DNA of 64,000 nt, from positions 30,054,477-30,118,476 of the forward strand of contig OU964918.1 in NCBI GenBank assembly GCA_918807975.1, written 5' to 3'. This document shows, one piece after another, positions 41,977 to 52,900 of the stretch (its first letter is position 1; every line of letters starts with the position of its first letter). The position numbers were made by a program, and so were the translations under genes. The DNA comes from Aplidium turbinatum (lineage: Eukaryota; Chordata; Ascidiacea; Aplousobranchia; Polyclinidae). A model generated the notes under the pieces. It searched no databases. It saw only the letters and a list, made by a program, of their open reading frames with translations, and was not told where the DNA came from.

Positions 41977-44900
41977 ATGCCGAGGAAAAGTGAATTATTC
42001 ACAGAAGACCCATTCTATTTGCCAAGGTAAATTCAATTATATCCTTAGTTGCTTTCACTTTATTTCAAATTGTCTAACAATGACAATATGTGTTTAGTAG
42101 TCTATCATAGACACAAAAATATATTGGTGCTAGGTCTATTAGCCTATAGTGAATGCATTTGTTTGTCTGATGTGTGATCAGGATAACTTGCAAAGGATAA
42201 CTTGGAAGAGATGTTATCCCCTTACCCTGCCAAACAAACTTCAAAACTAGACCTCTTATTTTTGTTTCTGATTTGCTTTACCTTTTTTAATTACTATATG
42301 TCTGCTGGATTCGATTCAGCTGCATTTGCGACTTGATGTCACAAACTCGCAGACACGCCGTAGGTAAGAAAAGATGAGAAAATCCGAGAAAATCTCGAAA
42401 AACTGTCTTCTCCCTTCTCCGTAGCCTAAACCTGATACAAAATTAAAAATGAGCCCTGTCTCTGAAAGACCTTAGCTGTTGTAAAGCGACAATAAATAAA
42501 CCCATAACATTATTATTATTATCTACACCCATAGACAGGAATATGTCTTTATAGCCTACTTAATAACATGTTTTATGATGAATACCAGTTTTGACTTTTT
42601 GCATTCCCATCTATTTCATCCATGCCTTCAACCACCAGAAAACTAGAAATCTTTATAAACCTAGTATGAAAAAGCAATTAAACAGCTTATTATAGCCAAC
42701 CATAGTTTACGAATCATATAATTTTAGTGCATCTGTTGCGGAAAAATGTCCACATGTTATTGAATACTACATGCCAGCAGAGAATCGTAGGTTAAATCAC
42801 CTGCCCAGAGAGTACATTTCGTGAGAGAAGTCATGACTCATGAGTCATGATGGTTGTGGCTAATCGTCGTTTTTTTGTTTTGTTTTTTGTTGTTGTTGTA
42901 GACAGTTGTGATATTTGTTTACATAGCGAGAAGTGAAAAAATGGTTCATGGCTCTATCGTCAAACTTTGTGCAAACCATGTCAAACAAACAATGTTGTAT
43001 CATCAAAGAGCAATAAATTTTATCAATTATTTTTCTACACTACACGGGAATCGATTTAAATCATACACTACGTTTAATCATTTTCGAACACTTGCGTTAG
43101 ACAAAAAATCTCAATAAGGTAAGTCAAAAAAAAATGCACATATATATATATCTTATCGAGGCAGGTTTCAACCACCAGCCAATACTGGAATTGATCGCTT
43201 ACTATCATTGAAAGTAACGTTTTTGTTCGGTATTGTTGTGAGAGAAGTATCCATTTTTGTCAAGGTTTGTATTATCGCGCGATGTGTCATTCCAAAGATC
43301 TTAGCGATTACCCATTGTGTTGTTGTACAAATAAAAGGGTTTTTGTTACCAGAAGGAGATCGTATTTCTACAAAGGACACATTATACTGGTTGCATTGTT
43401 CGCCTTGATAGCCAAGAACCGCCTATGTCTATTGAAAAGTACATTTTAACTTTACAATTCTATGACCTCAAAAATTCTCGAGCGATTTTTTTCAAACAAG
43501 ACTTTTAAAAAGAGATACATTTTTGTTACTAAATGTTTAGGGTAATTTTGAAAGACCACAGTGAGATATCACCTTGCAAATGTCACCTTAGTAACGGTAC
43601 ATTTTTTACTTCTCAGTAGGCCTATGGAGTTAATAAGCAGCATTTTTTCTTTGCAAGGCGCCTGTATAACAATTGATTTTGGCACTCCAACAGTAATATT
43701 TTTTTTTACACCGGCTCGTATTTCGTTTTAAATAATTTTTGTACCGTAGTAAATAATTTCGTTCAAAAATAAATTTACGTTTTGTTTGCTAGGTAAGTAG
43801 CCTACAAATCAAGGCTTTGGAGCAGGCGTAAATGTTAAGTTGCTCCAGCTCCAGCTCTGGAGCTCTCTTTTATAATAAATTAGCACCAGCTCCTGCTCCG
43901 GAGCTTATTGATACCACTGCTCTGGCTCCAACTCCAGGCTCCGAAAAGTGCTTTTATTAAAATACTGACGACATATCAATTTAATTTTTAAAGCTTAAAA
44001 TTGCCTGCAGTCAACTGTTGCTAAATAAATGGCGCAACTTCACGAAATTTAAGGTACTTTCATCAAAATGTCATTCGGAATTGCATTTTAAAACATATTT
44101 GACGTCTGATTACGCAAACAATTTCTTAATTTTGTGAAGGGTTGCTGTTAAATTATGTAAATTCAGCCAATAGTAGTAGCATCTTATGAAATACATCGGA
44201 GCCGAACCTATCTTTTGAACAACTGGCTCCAGCTCTTGCTCCAGCTCTACTTGAATTTCACGTAGAGCTCCGGCTCCAGCTCCAGCTCCGTTAAAAATGC
44301 ACGGCTCCGGGGCTCTGGCTTCAAAGCCCGGCTACTAACCATAATAAACCTCCGATTTGAAGACGGTAGCCTTTTTTTCAAAGCATTATTATTGAATAAT
44401 AATTGACTTGGTAGGGCTTAAGTAAGCTCAACATACAAATTTTACTTTTGTTTTCGGTAAAACATTTTTTTATTTGATTTTGTGTCGAATTTTCTCTCTT
44501 TACGTACATTTTATTTCATTACAAATCACTTGGCCGATAGGAAATAAAACAGAGCTGTATTTTGACAAAAAATCATGTCCAACTTCCTGATACGATAGTT
44601 AATCTGAAGGTGGAGGGCAACGGTAAATCATGTGTCTATTCCTCATAGAAATGATGCACATTTTTACAACAAAACAAAGAAAAAGTTTTAACATTTCGTT
44701 TACCTTCGAGACAAAACTTACACATTTTCAGGCTGATTGTTTATTACTGTGGTGCGCACTCGTTTCTAAAAGATTCGCAGCTGGTCATCTTCTGATGTGG
44801 AGGTTTAGCCTATTATACATTATTTCGTCTGTTTTTGTAGGCAATTTTGGCATACGCTATCATTGATCAATATTCGTTAGTTCTGAACGTACTACAATGT

Positions 44901-47900
44901 AATCAAGGTTTCAAAAATAAAACCTTTCAAAGTAGATATGTTATCCGTTGCAATCAAATTAAAAAGACAGTTTGTTTTTAATTTCTGGACTCAAAGCTGT
45001 GGTTTCAAACAATTGTAGGCTAATGCTCACCAAGCTTCGACAAAAACATCACCAGTATACCTCTTCTCTTCAAACAACTGCTATTGTCAAAATTGTCTAA
45101 ACTGCAAATTCACAATCTAGACACTTTTATCGTGTAGCCTAAAGAGCAAACAAGCTACGTGTTATTTTGTTTCTTCAGGTACTGCGGCTACCTTCCACAA
45201 TATAAATATCGAATCGGTAAAACTTATGGGAGACACTCTGTTGACATTCTCACTGATGATTCCGTAAGAAAATCTGGGAATTATGTAATATCAGCCACAG
45301 AAGCTACGCGACCGGAAGAAATGGACAGGAGAAGGTTGCTGCTGAGGTCACGGTCTGACAGCTGGGGCAATCAGAATCTCACAGAAGAAATGGTTCCAGG
45401 GTACACAGGTTGGTATTTATAAAACTCTCACTTTTTATTATTAAACGCTAATTTTTTTGGTTTCAATTGAACGACAGTTGTCTCGGCAAAGACAATTGTG
45501 CAAAACGGTTTCAGAAATTGATTTACAAATCATGACATTTTGCAGTAGGCCTAAAGCAATATTTTTGTGCAATCTACCGTAACGAATAACATTAATTCAT
45601 CAAAACTAGCAGACTAGCTTGAGCACCGCTATACAGCAGGCACTTGAACATACGTATTTAAATTTATAGGTTACATTCCCAAAAGGCAGCACTACTTTGC
45701 CAACACATTCGGAGAAGTATGTCGCAGTGCTTTAGCCCACCACGAGGAAGAACAGGGATCGAACAAAGAAAAACAGACTCAGCTCAAACGCGTGTTTGCT
45801 TTGCAATCTGGAACTGTTCGTCCAACTTCGGATGACGACAGAGCTGTAAGAAATATGTTTCAGCTTCGATATTTTCATGTCTATATTGCCATAGACTACC
45901 ATGTTCAGTTGGCATCGTGTCGTTCTTTTTAGCAATAGAAAGTTACAGGCTAATAACTAAAAATGTTACATTTTGCAATATTGGTTACATTTTTTTTATA
46001 AATGATTTGACATTGATTTTTCATGTAGCTAACTGCTCTTGGCTGATGCTGAGCTTCGTCGGAGTCTGCCTCGCTTTCTGACCTAGTCTTATTCTGAAAC
46101 GATCCCTGTTCCATATCTAGAAAGCTAAAACCTCAATTGCTAAGGTAACAGGGATCAGATCAGAACTGACGATGCACTGAATAAGTGCGAAATATATTTT
46201 CTGTAACATCTACTGACAACTGATCCCTGTTACCTTAGCAATTGAGGTTTTAGCTTTGATTTTTCATGGTTTGACTTTATAACAGCGATGTAATTTATTA
46301 GGAATGGGGAGCTAATCATTCCCCCAAAGTAAACGTAAAACCTGTAGGCTACCTTCCCTGGGAGTCTGCCATGGATATTATTCTTTGGTAAAAATGGCAC
46401 GACATCAAAACAGCCATTTTCCGTCAAAAACATTTTGATGAAAATTATCTTTGATATTTTCAGATGATTGATTATATTTATAATTTTGTTGGTAACACTT
46501 CAGGCTCTCACGTCACGGTTTCAAACGCCGTTGAACCAACAAGCACCTGACGCAAGAAAATACAAATCCCAGAACGAGTTCAAACCTTACGGTTCTCCCT
46601 ACTTCATGGAAAACGAAAACCCAATGAAGTGGTTTAAATCAGGCAAGAATTTCTCGAATTGAAAGTTTTCATCTAGTTAATTTGAATGTGTTTTTCGAGC
46701 TGAATCACCCACATTTGTGATAGAATTGCATTTGCGGGTTTTGTCCAGATCGTGAAGGTCCAGCTAGCAAAGTTCGATTATTTTATATTGATTCAATGTG
46801 TGACGTTGACATTGAAACAATATAAAAAAAAGAAAAAAAAAAGGTTAATAGCTGAAGGATCGCTAAACATGGAATAATTTCTCTGAAAATAACTTTGTCT
46901 AGTGAGATGGAGAACCACACAAGATATTCGACAATATCTATGCTGATTTAGGCCTACGATATATTTACTGTAGCCTATGTAGTCTAAAATAAATCGTATA
47001 ATGAAACTTTATACGATTAACATAAACTGTTTTGTTTGATTTTTATCTTAGGCAGTGAGGCCTTTTTATTATCCAAATTCTGAATATCACTTCTGTGTTC
47101 TGTCTTCTTCAAAAACGTAAAGAAAAAAATTTCGAAGGTGTCCGATCTATTTCAAGTTATTTGTTTCTTATATTCAGGTTACACTGGTTTTGTGCCTCGA
47201 AGTAGAGAGCTCATAGCGATGGGTTATCCAACACAGAGCAGTAGAGGATTAAGAATGTTTTCTGCTGATTTAAAATCTGCTAGCGAATTAGGAAAGAAAG
47301 AAAGCAAACCTATGCTACCAAGAAGAGCCCATAGAGGAGAGAAGACTGTTATTTACCCAACTACCAAAGGGATGATTCCCCATTATACCGGTTATATTCC
47401 AGGTAAGCTTCATCTAATTCGGCTGCATTTCGAATTTTTGGTGAGGTTGTGTGGTAACCTCAATGTTGCCTAGAACCCTAGACTACATTTTTCTAAGATG
47501 CAGTTCTTCGGCCTTGAACACCAACATCAGTAACTATAGTAGATTAAAAATGTTTTGATCTAAGGATCTTATCCCTATCTTCCTTTTTTGTCCATTTTTT
47601 CACGACTTTTTTTTTATCATTTCCTCAATTTGTTGTCTTTTCAGCCGATCAAAAGGTAAGCTACAAGTTACCCTTTTAATGATCGGCATAAGTTGTTGAT
47701 ATGATGTGACTACAACATTTTAAAACGATACACAATTCAAACCGTTACGTATCTGTTACTGTGATTTTAGCCTAGACTATTTAAATATTCTCCAGATTAT
47801 ATTGATAAACCATTGGTGAAAGATTGACGAGAAAGCCTGATCCTGGCCGTTTTGTATACTTGTAGAGGTTTTGAACCACAGACACAGGCCTGGATCACCG

Positions 47901-48168
47901 AAGTTCACGGAGTAAAGTTTCTGCTTATTGTAGTGTTGCTGTGTTATTCCACCTGCAAGCTATTTCGAGCTAGCATAGTTGGTTCAAGGTTGCGGTTTTC
48001 TTCTTGGTGAATCGGGCGCTTATCCAATTGGGCCATCAAGGTAAACCATGTTTAACAGCAGATTTATTTTATGAAGGTTACAAATATGCAATTGGACACA
48101 CCTATGGACAACACACTTTCAACACGTTGAAACTGCCTGCAACAGATAGAATATCCACCACGGCATGA
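41977..48168 (+). CDS. CIMIP2B: FAM166/CIMIP2 ciliary microtubule inner protein, 6 exons, complete coding region
   Basis: Exons: 41977-42026, 45179-45408, 45670-45845, 46504-46642, 47178-47402, 48077-48168; 303 residues, stop TGA. The start ATG gives MPRKSELFTEDPFYLPRYCGYLP split across the first intron. Four copies of the family's Y-x-G-Y/F-x-P signature are seen: YCGYLPQYKYRIGKTYGRHS, PGYTGYIPKRQHYFANTFGE, SGYTGFVPRSRELIAMGYP and PHYTGYIPGYKYAIGHTYGQ. In the family these proteins sit inside axonemal doublet microtubules of cilia and sperm flagella. Length and four-repeat layout resemble CIMIP2B, though LTDDSVRKS resembles CIMIP2A, so the paralogue is uncertain. Intron 4 appears to use a GC donor. 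Introns hold a hAT-like MITE and a Penelope-derived insertion. Confidence 0.91.
42027..45178. other. CIMIP2 intron 1 (3.15 kb)
   Basis: Donor AG/gtaaat and acceptor tcttcag define the intron. It holds the hAT-like MITE 43810-44331 and a short ATT microsatellite at about 42508-42523. The latter follows ACAATAAATAAACCCATAACA, which looks like the tail of a SINE or LINE fragment (body about 42310-42500), not identified further. No coding sequence seen. Confidence 0.45.
43810..44331. mobile_element. hAT-like MITE rich in GGAGC repeats
   Basis: Left CAAGGCTTTGGAGC and right GGCTTCAAAGCCCGG are inverted with mismatches and match the CAGGGCTTTGAAGCC-type hAT terminus. Flanking CTACAAAT (43802-43809) and CTACTAAC (44332-44339) agree at 6 of 8 positions, consistent with an aged duplication. 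Both subterminal regions are arrays of CTCCAGCTCC / GGAGCTGGAGC words; the middle is AT-rich. Located in CIMIP2 intron 1. Confidence 0.65.
46026..46255 (-). mobile_element. Short Penelope-like terminal insertion in CIMIP2 intron 3
   Basis: Exact 13-bp duplications TTGATTTTTCATG (46013-46025, 46256-46268). The 230-bp insert is nearly identical to the terminal parts of the insertion at 57763-59764: TAGCTAACTGCTC, the N-terminal reading start (MEQGS..NKTRSESEADS on the minus strand), then an inverted repeat TTGCTAAGGTAACAGGGATC with a hammerhead-like motif between its arms. A minimal, non-coding terminus of the same family. Confidence 0.75.
46161..46203 (+). ncRNA. Hammerhead ribozyme-like motif (PLE family 4, CIMIP2 intron)
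   Basis: CAGAA, CUGACGA, hairpin GCACU-GAAUA-AGUGC, GAAA, AU-rich minimal stem III, then UUCUG pairing perfectly with CAGAA. Compared with the 57.8 and 59.6 kb copies, the variable N of CUGANGA differs (C here, A there) while the other core bases are unchanged. Confidence 0.6.
46643..46648 (+). promoter_or_regulatory. Non-canonical GC splice donor of CIMIP2 intron 4
   Basis: The exon ends TTTAAATCAG and the intron starts GCAAGA; the next exon starts GTTACACTGG at 47178 after tattcag. The junction restores S-G-Y-T-G-F, the conserved repeat signature, in frame. CAG/GCAAG is the usual context of GC-AG introns. No GT nearby would preserve the repeat. Confidence 0.8.
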
Positions 48169-48918
48169 TTGAAGCAGCTGATTCAAACAATAACGGTTAC
48201 CAGGCCAGCAAAAATCACACCTTTTAGGTTTAGATGTTCACGTAAAAAGTGATTTTGCTAACTGTGCAGACCTGTTTTGACGAGAATTGGTTTCTAACGT
48301 GTCAATAACTTTACTACAAATGATCAATTTCGACTTTATCCTTATAAATTGATTCAAGATATATTTTGCCAAATTTTGTTTATAGGCTGATACTGAAAAA
48401 AGATTTCAAAACTGCACCGATATTGTAGTTTACATTTTATTGAAGAGTGTAGTTTGATACCGGTAACTATAGCCTAAAGTTGCTCGATTAAAAATCTTTA
48501 TAGCTTAGATCATCCTGTTTTCTAAGAACAACTGAAGTGTTTTTAATGCGAGCCTTTGAAATTACAGTAGGCTTATTCATTTTTCTTTCTAGCAATATTT
48601 TCCATAAAATTTAAAGACACAAGTTCTTTTAATGCTTACTGACGATTCTTTCACAATAGCAATGCACATTGCATTCAGGATGCACAGTATCCTCAATGCA
48701 AGTGAAACGTCGAAGGAGGCTAGCTCGTATGTTACACTTGTACTTCACTGTAACAGTAAATTTATATGTTTTTAGTAAAAAATATGAAATGTTTAGCGTT
48801 CTTTATGAAGTTCTTCAAAATGAATTCTGTACTTGAATCCACAGCCTATGTGTTTCATCGTTCGATGTGCATCCAATAAATTACGGTAACCTACCAAGGA
48901 AATCGTTGTAAGGTTAAT
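48169..48918 (+). other. CIMIP2 3' flank
   Basis: Follows the TGA stop. AT-rich, with AATAAA at 48875-48880 as a possible poly(A) signal about 700 bp downstream. A GTGAAACGTCGAAGG word at about 48700 resembles a retroelement terminus but lacks a full ribozyme core. Confidence 0.4.
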
Positions 48919-49233
48919 CAGGGCTGTGGAGTCGGGCGAAATACATACGACTCCGACTCTTCTATTGAAAACTGGCCGATGCCGACTTCAGTGTTGCCAG
49001 ATTTTTTAAAACTTGATTTCACTTAAGTTATGATCGAAATTGAGATGATAACTTTCACAAAAATTGACAAGAACAAACACTTCTTATTTTCAGGTAAAGT
49101 GTTAGAGTGCAATACGGAAACAAGAAACAATACAGTAATTTGAAAAACAAAAATTTTATTGTTCATCGTTTTGAATTCAGCCGGAGTCGGCCTTTTTTAA
49201 CGACTCCGAATACGCCAAAATCCCACAGCCCTG
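48919..49233. mobile_element. hAT MITE (315 bp) in the CIMIP2-INTS8 spacer
   Basis: CAGGGCTGTGGAGTCGG at left and CCACAGCCCTG-type right end (TCCCACAGCCCTG) are inverted termini; internal ACTCCGACTC / GAGTCGG words are frequent, as in the widespread CAGGGCTGTGGAGTCGG hAT class. Flanks GGTTAAT (left) and GGTTAAG (right) suggest an aged duplication. Confidence 0.7.
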
Positions 49234-49918
49234 GGTTAAGATCCGGCAATAACTCCAGTGACCTGAACAGTCCAGTTGCACAATACTGAGTCGTACCTTT
49301 TCAAGATTACTTTTTCTATTTTTACGAAAATGTAAAATAGTTTTAGTACCGGTATGAACAGCAAATACCCTCCACATAATTTAGCATAGTACAAGAGCAT
49401 TTTATCGTGACACAATAAAGTAAACTAAAAACTGTTGGTTTCTATATTTTGTGATTCAGTAAAATAAGATATACCATGAGCTTGGCAAAAATGGTTCTCT
49501 ATAGCTTTGCGAAAGTTTTGCGACATTTTTTCATTTGACATATCTTTTCTGCTGCACACACATCTTTTGACTCTTAAAACAGTGGCGACACAAAAGTCTC
49601 TGCTGTGCATATTGACACCAATTTTGTCACTCTCGTCATGAGCTAAAAGTCGGGGGTTGCGTTGTCACCCAAAACTTCACATCAGACCTCATGTTTTTTA
49701 TAAATCAACAATGCTGAAAATATGAAATACCCTACTATATATATAATCAACTAGGAGGTTCTCACCCCTTCTAAGGCCACGCGATATTTTAACCGTCTTT
49801 CGCTCCACGAAACGAAAATGGAAGCAGTTTGATGAGTAGAATGACAAAGTGAAACCTTCATTTCGCACTCTGTAGAAACCAAACTTTGATGTAGAAAACA
49901 TTTAATGATCATAAAAAT
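49234..49918. other. Spacer between convergent CIMIP2 and INTS8
   Basis: No gene recognised. The INTS8 poly(A) signal candidate ATTAAA (minus, 49901-49906) lies at its right edge. The rest is AT-rich with no repeats identified. Confidence 0.4.
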
Positions 49919-52900
49919 TTAACACAAATATTGCCTCGCCATCGCTTGGAAAAATCGAGCCTTGCGTGAAGCCTTAACCCTTGTGCCTACTTGTGGCGTA
50001 TTGCAAGCGTTTAGTTCCGGTCGCATTGCGGCGCTAACAGCAGCTTCTTTTTTCAAGCTTTCGCCAGACTCTCTGTGTTCATAAGCGGCGTGTTCTAATA
50101 TCTGTACGTTCCATATATGGCCGAGGTAATGAACCTCAGCCGCATCAGTCCTCTCACGATGCTCTTGTAAAGCCTAAAAAGACAAAATCTGTAAATGACC
50201 TAGTTCAACTTGCACTGTTAGTATCGTGTCGAAAAATGCGACTATCAGGCATTAAATTTCTTGCAAACTCTCAAACACAGTTGAGATTTTGGACTAATTA
50301 ATATTGAGATAGAATGTTGTAGCCTACAGCTAAAGAACATTGCTTGAATTTTTTCTTTTTTTTTTACAAACAACGATTTTCATGTACAAGATTATCCTTC
50401 ACAATAATCGCTCATCATTCACCTTAAAAGCGGTTGAATAATCGACATCCTTCGTCAGCTGACACAGCACAGCTGCTTGAGTGAAGCATCGCATTTGCAT
50501 GCAGCACTTGACCATCTTTTGCACAACCTGCAACGTCGCAATGGTTCAAATTTCCATGAAAAGTCGTCATTTGACATTTGTAAAACCCCGCTGCCTACTT
50601 TAAATATTCTCTATGGAAGATGACATCCCGTCTGCCGAAGTTTGGCTCACATTGCGCAAAGATGGATTATTTGATGAAGGAAGAATACAAACACATAGGC
50701 GCCAATTTCATCTCTAACCGGAAAAGTGATGTCACTACGATGCAGCTGCTTCATCCCAGTCAGTAAATTTGTCCTTCTACACATTAATTCAATGTCTACA
50801 GACGTTGAATCGATGTAAGAACTGATTTGCTGGCTGACGTGCCACAATTTCCAGCAGGAGAGACAACAATTTCTCACAAACCTGATCGTCATCGTAAGGA
50901 CCGGTTGAAGATATTTGATTGAAATAGTTGGAGTTGATGGCGCCAAGTAATAGGTAAGCTCGCAATGCGGCTCCGTAGTTATTAAACGCATAATGGAGGT
51001 CAGCCTAGAAACACATACACTGCATGTTCTGGTAAAAACAATCGGTAAAACAATCAAACATTTTGACGTGGTGACTGCAAGTTCTTTCAACGAGATGAAC
51101 AATTTCAAAATGAAACTTCTAAAACTTTGATGAATAAATGTTGGTGACATTGTCGAATTTGGTTTGCGTCGATAGCCGCATTCAACCATATCTTTCCAAT
51201 CGTTAACTCAAATATTTGTAAAAATGAAGTTTTACGATCAAATTTCTATTAGCATTGTGATACAAATCGTGCATTTAAAACTGAAATCGGTCTCGTAAAT
51301 TATTGAAATCGCATCGAACCGACCAGCGTACGAATCCATCTCCGGTTGTCAGGTTGTAGATTGACGCAATGAGCCAGGACTTCTCTCAAAGCAAGCGTAA
51401 CGCAAGGACCGCTGATCGGGGTTCCGTCTAAACCGGTAGGCCACAGCTCGTTGACAACGCCGGAGTGTGGGCAGCATATGTCCGATAAGATATCCGTCCG
51501 GCATAGTCGATGCAAATGCACGAGAAGCGAAACGACGATCTAGAAATAGGAAAAAAGTCAGATAGCCTTTCCTGTGCCAGTCAGCTGTTCTACTTGCATA
51601 ATAAACCATAACACCATGAGTTTTTGTCGTAGCCTAGTGGTTGAAGATGTAGATTAACACTAGAATTACAAAGGTGTCCTATAGGACACCGGGTCTTCTT
51701 TAATCTGCAATTGCCGCTTCAGATTAAGAGCTTTTCTTCTGAAACTTCTTGACTTTTAACAAAATTTAGTTGACATGATGTTACCGTGTTTCCGAATTCC
51801 AAGAATACTTTTACAAGAAATTATACCGCATTGTTGATTTTATACCCTAGAATTACCACGGTGTCCTATAGGACACCAGAAAACATTTTGCACTGTATTG
51901 GCTTAATAACCTTATTTTAAATCTAAACCTCTTTTGCTATCAATAGCTGCCTGTCGAAACTAACTCATTATGACGCAACAGCAAGTCTTTGATTTGTAAC
52001 ACAGCCACAGCAAGGTTTTTACGTTTACATTTCACACACTATAGTACCTATGCAAAGTACCAACCAAAAGCTAAACACAGTCTGTCTGTTATCCACCATG
52101 CATTCTACGCCAGATTTGTACGGCTGACAAAAAACCATGTGTGATCGGTTTCTACAATGAGAACAAAGTCGGCGTCAACGTTTTTGATCAAATGGCTTGT
52201 TTGTACAGACGCGATCAGTTTCCAGGAGGTGGCCATTAGCTGTATGGGATAACATACTCGATCTCGATATAGCTGCAATCAACGCATGTTCCTTTTTTAT
52301 AAAGTCGACTCGAAACCATATATTACGAAGAGACTTTATACTCGAGCTCATTGAATGTTTGTACCACCAACTACAAAACAACACAACCATTGTTATGACA
52401 CCTGGGTCAAGAAAACGCAGGGAATGCTATATAAGAGGCTGTAACAATGCAACGACATTTACGTGTTCCAAGTGTCAGAATCCTACCCGTGGAAAGTGTT
52501 CGCAGAATGATTCAAAAGTTGTTTTTGTGAAATTCAGCGGGTGTTGCAAATGATACTGTGATGCATTATATATATGGCCGGTCACAAGTGTACTCATTTA
52601 TGTTTCTTTTACATCTGTAGGCTAGTCTAAGATTGCTAAACCGTGTCCCATAACGTGCTTATTTCTTACGCTTTTTTGTTCGAAATGGGTTTTCAACAAT
52701 ACCAGTTGCATGCAAATGTGTTTCTTAGGAAACTGCTTTCATTTGTAATGCATAATAATAGTTAAAACACTAGAAGTCAGACAGAAAAACGCTGCATTAC
52801 TGAAGGTGTCCTATAGGACACCATGGTAATTCTAGGGTGTAAAAAATCCCGATGATTCTAGTGTTAAGTGGACGGGAAGGCAAGGAAGCAAATCTTCGTG

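Noticed and set aside
43850-44310. Proline/serine-rich coding region suggested by CTCCAGCTCC words
   Set aside because: No sustained frame; the words are the subterminal repeats of a hAT-like MITE and are inverted between its ends.
48660-48712. A further hammerhead motif (GTGAAACGTC)
   Set aside because: The GAAACGUC part is present but no CUGANGA core precedes a suitable hairpin.
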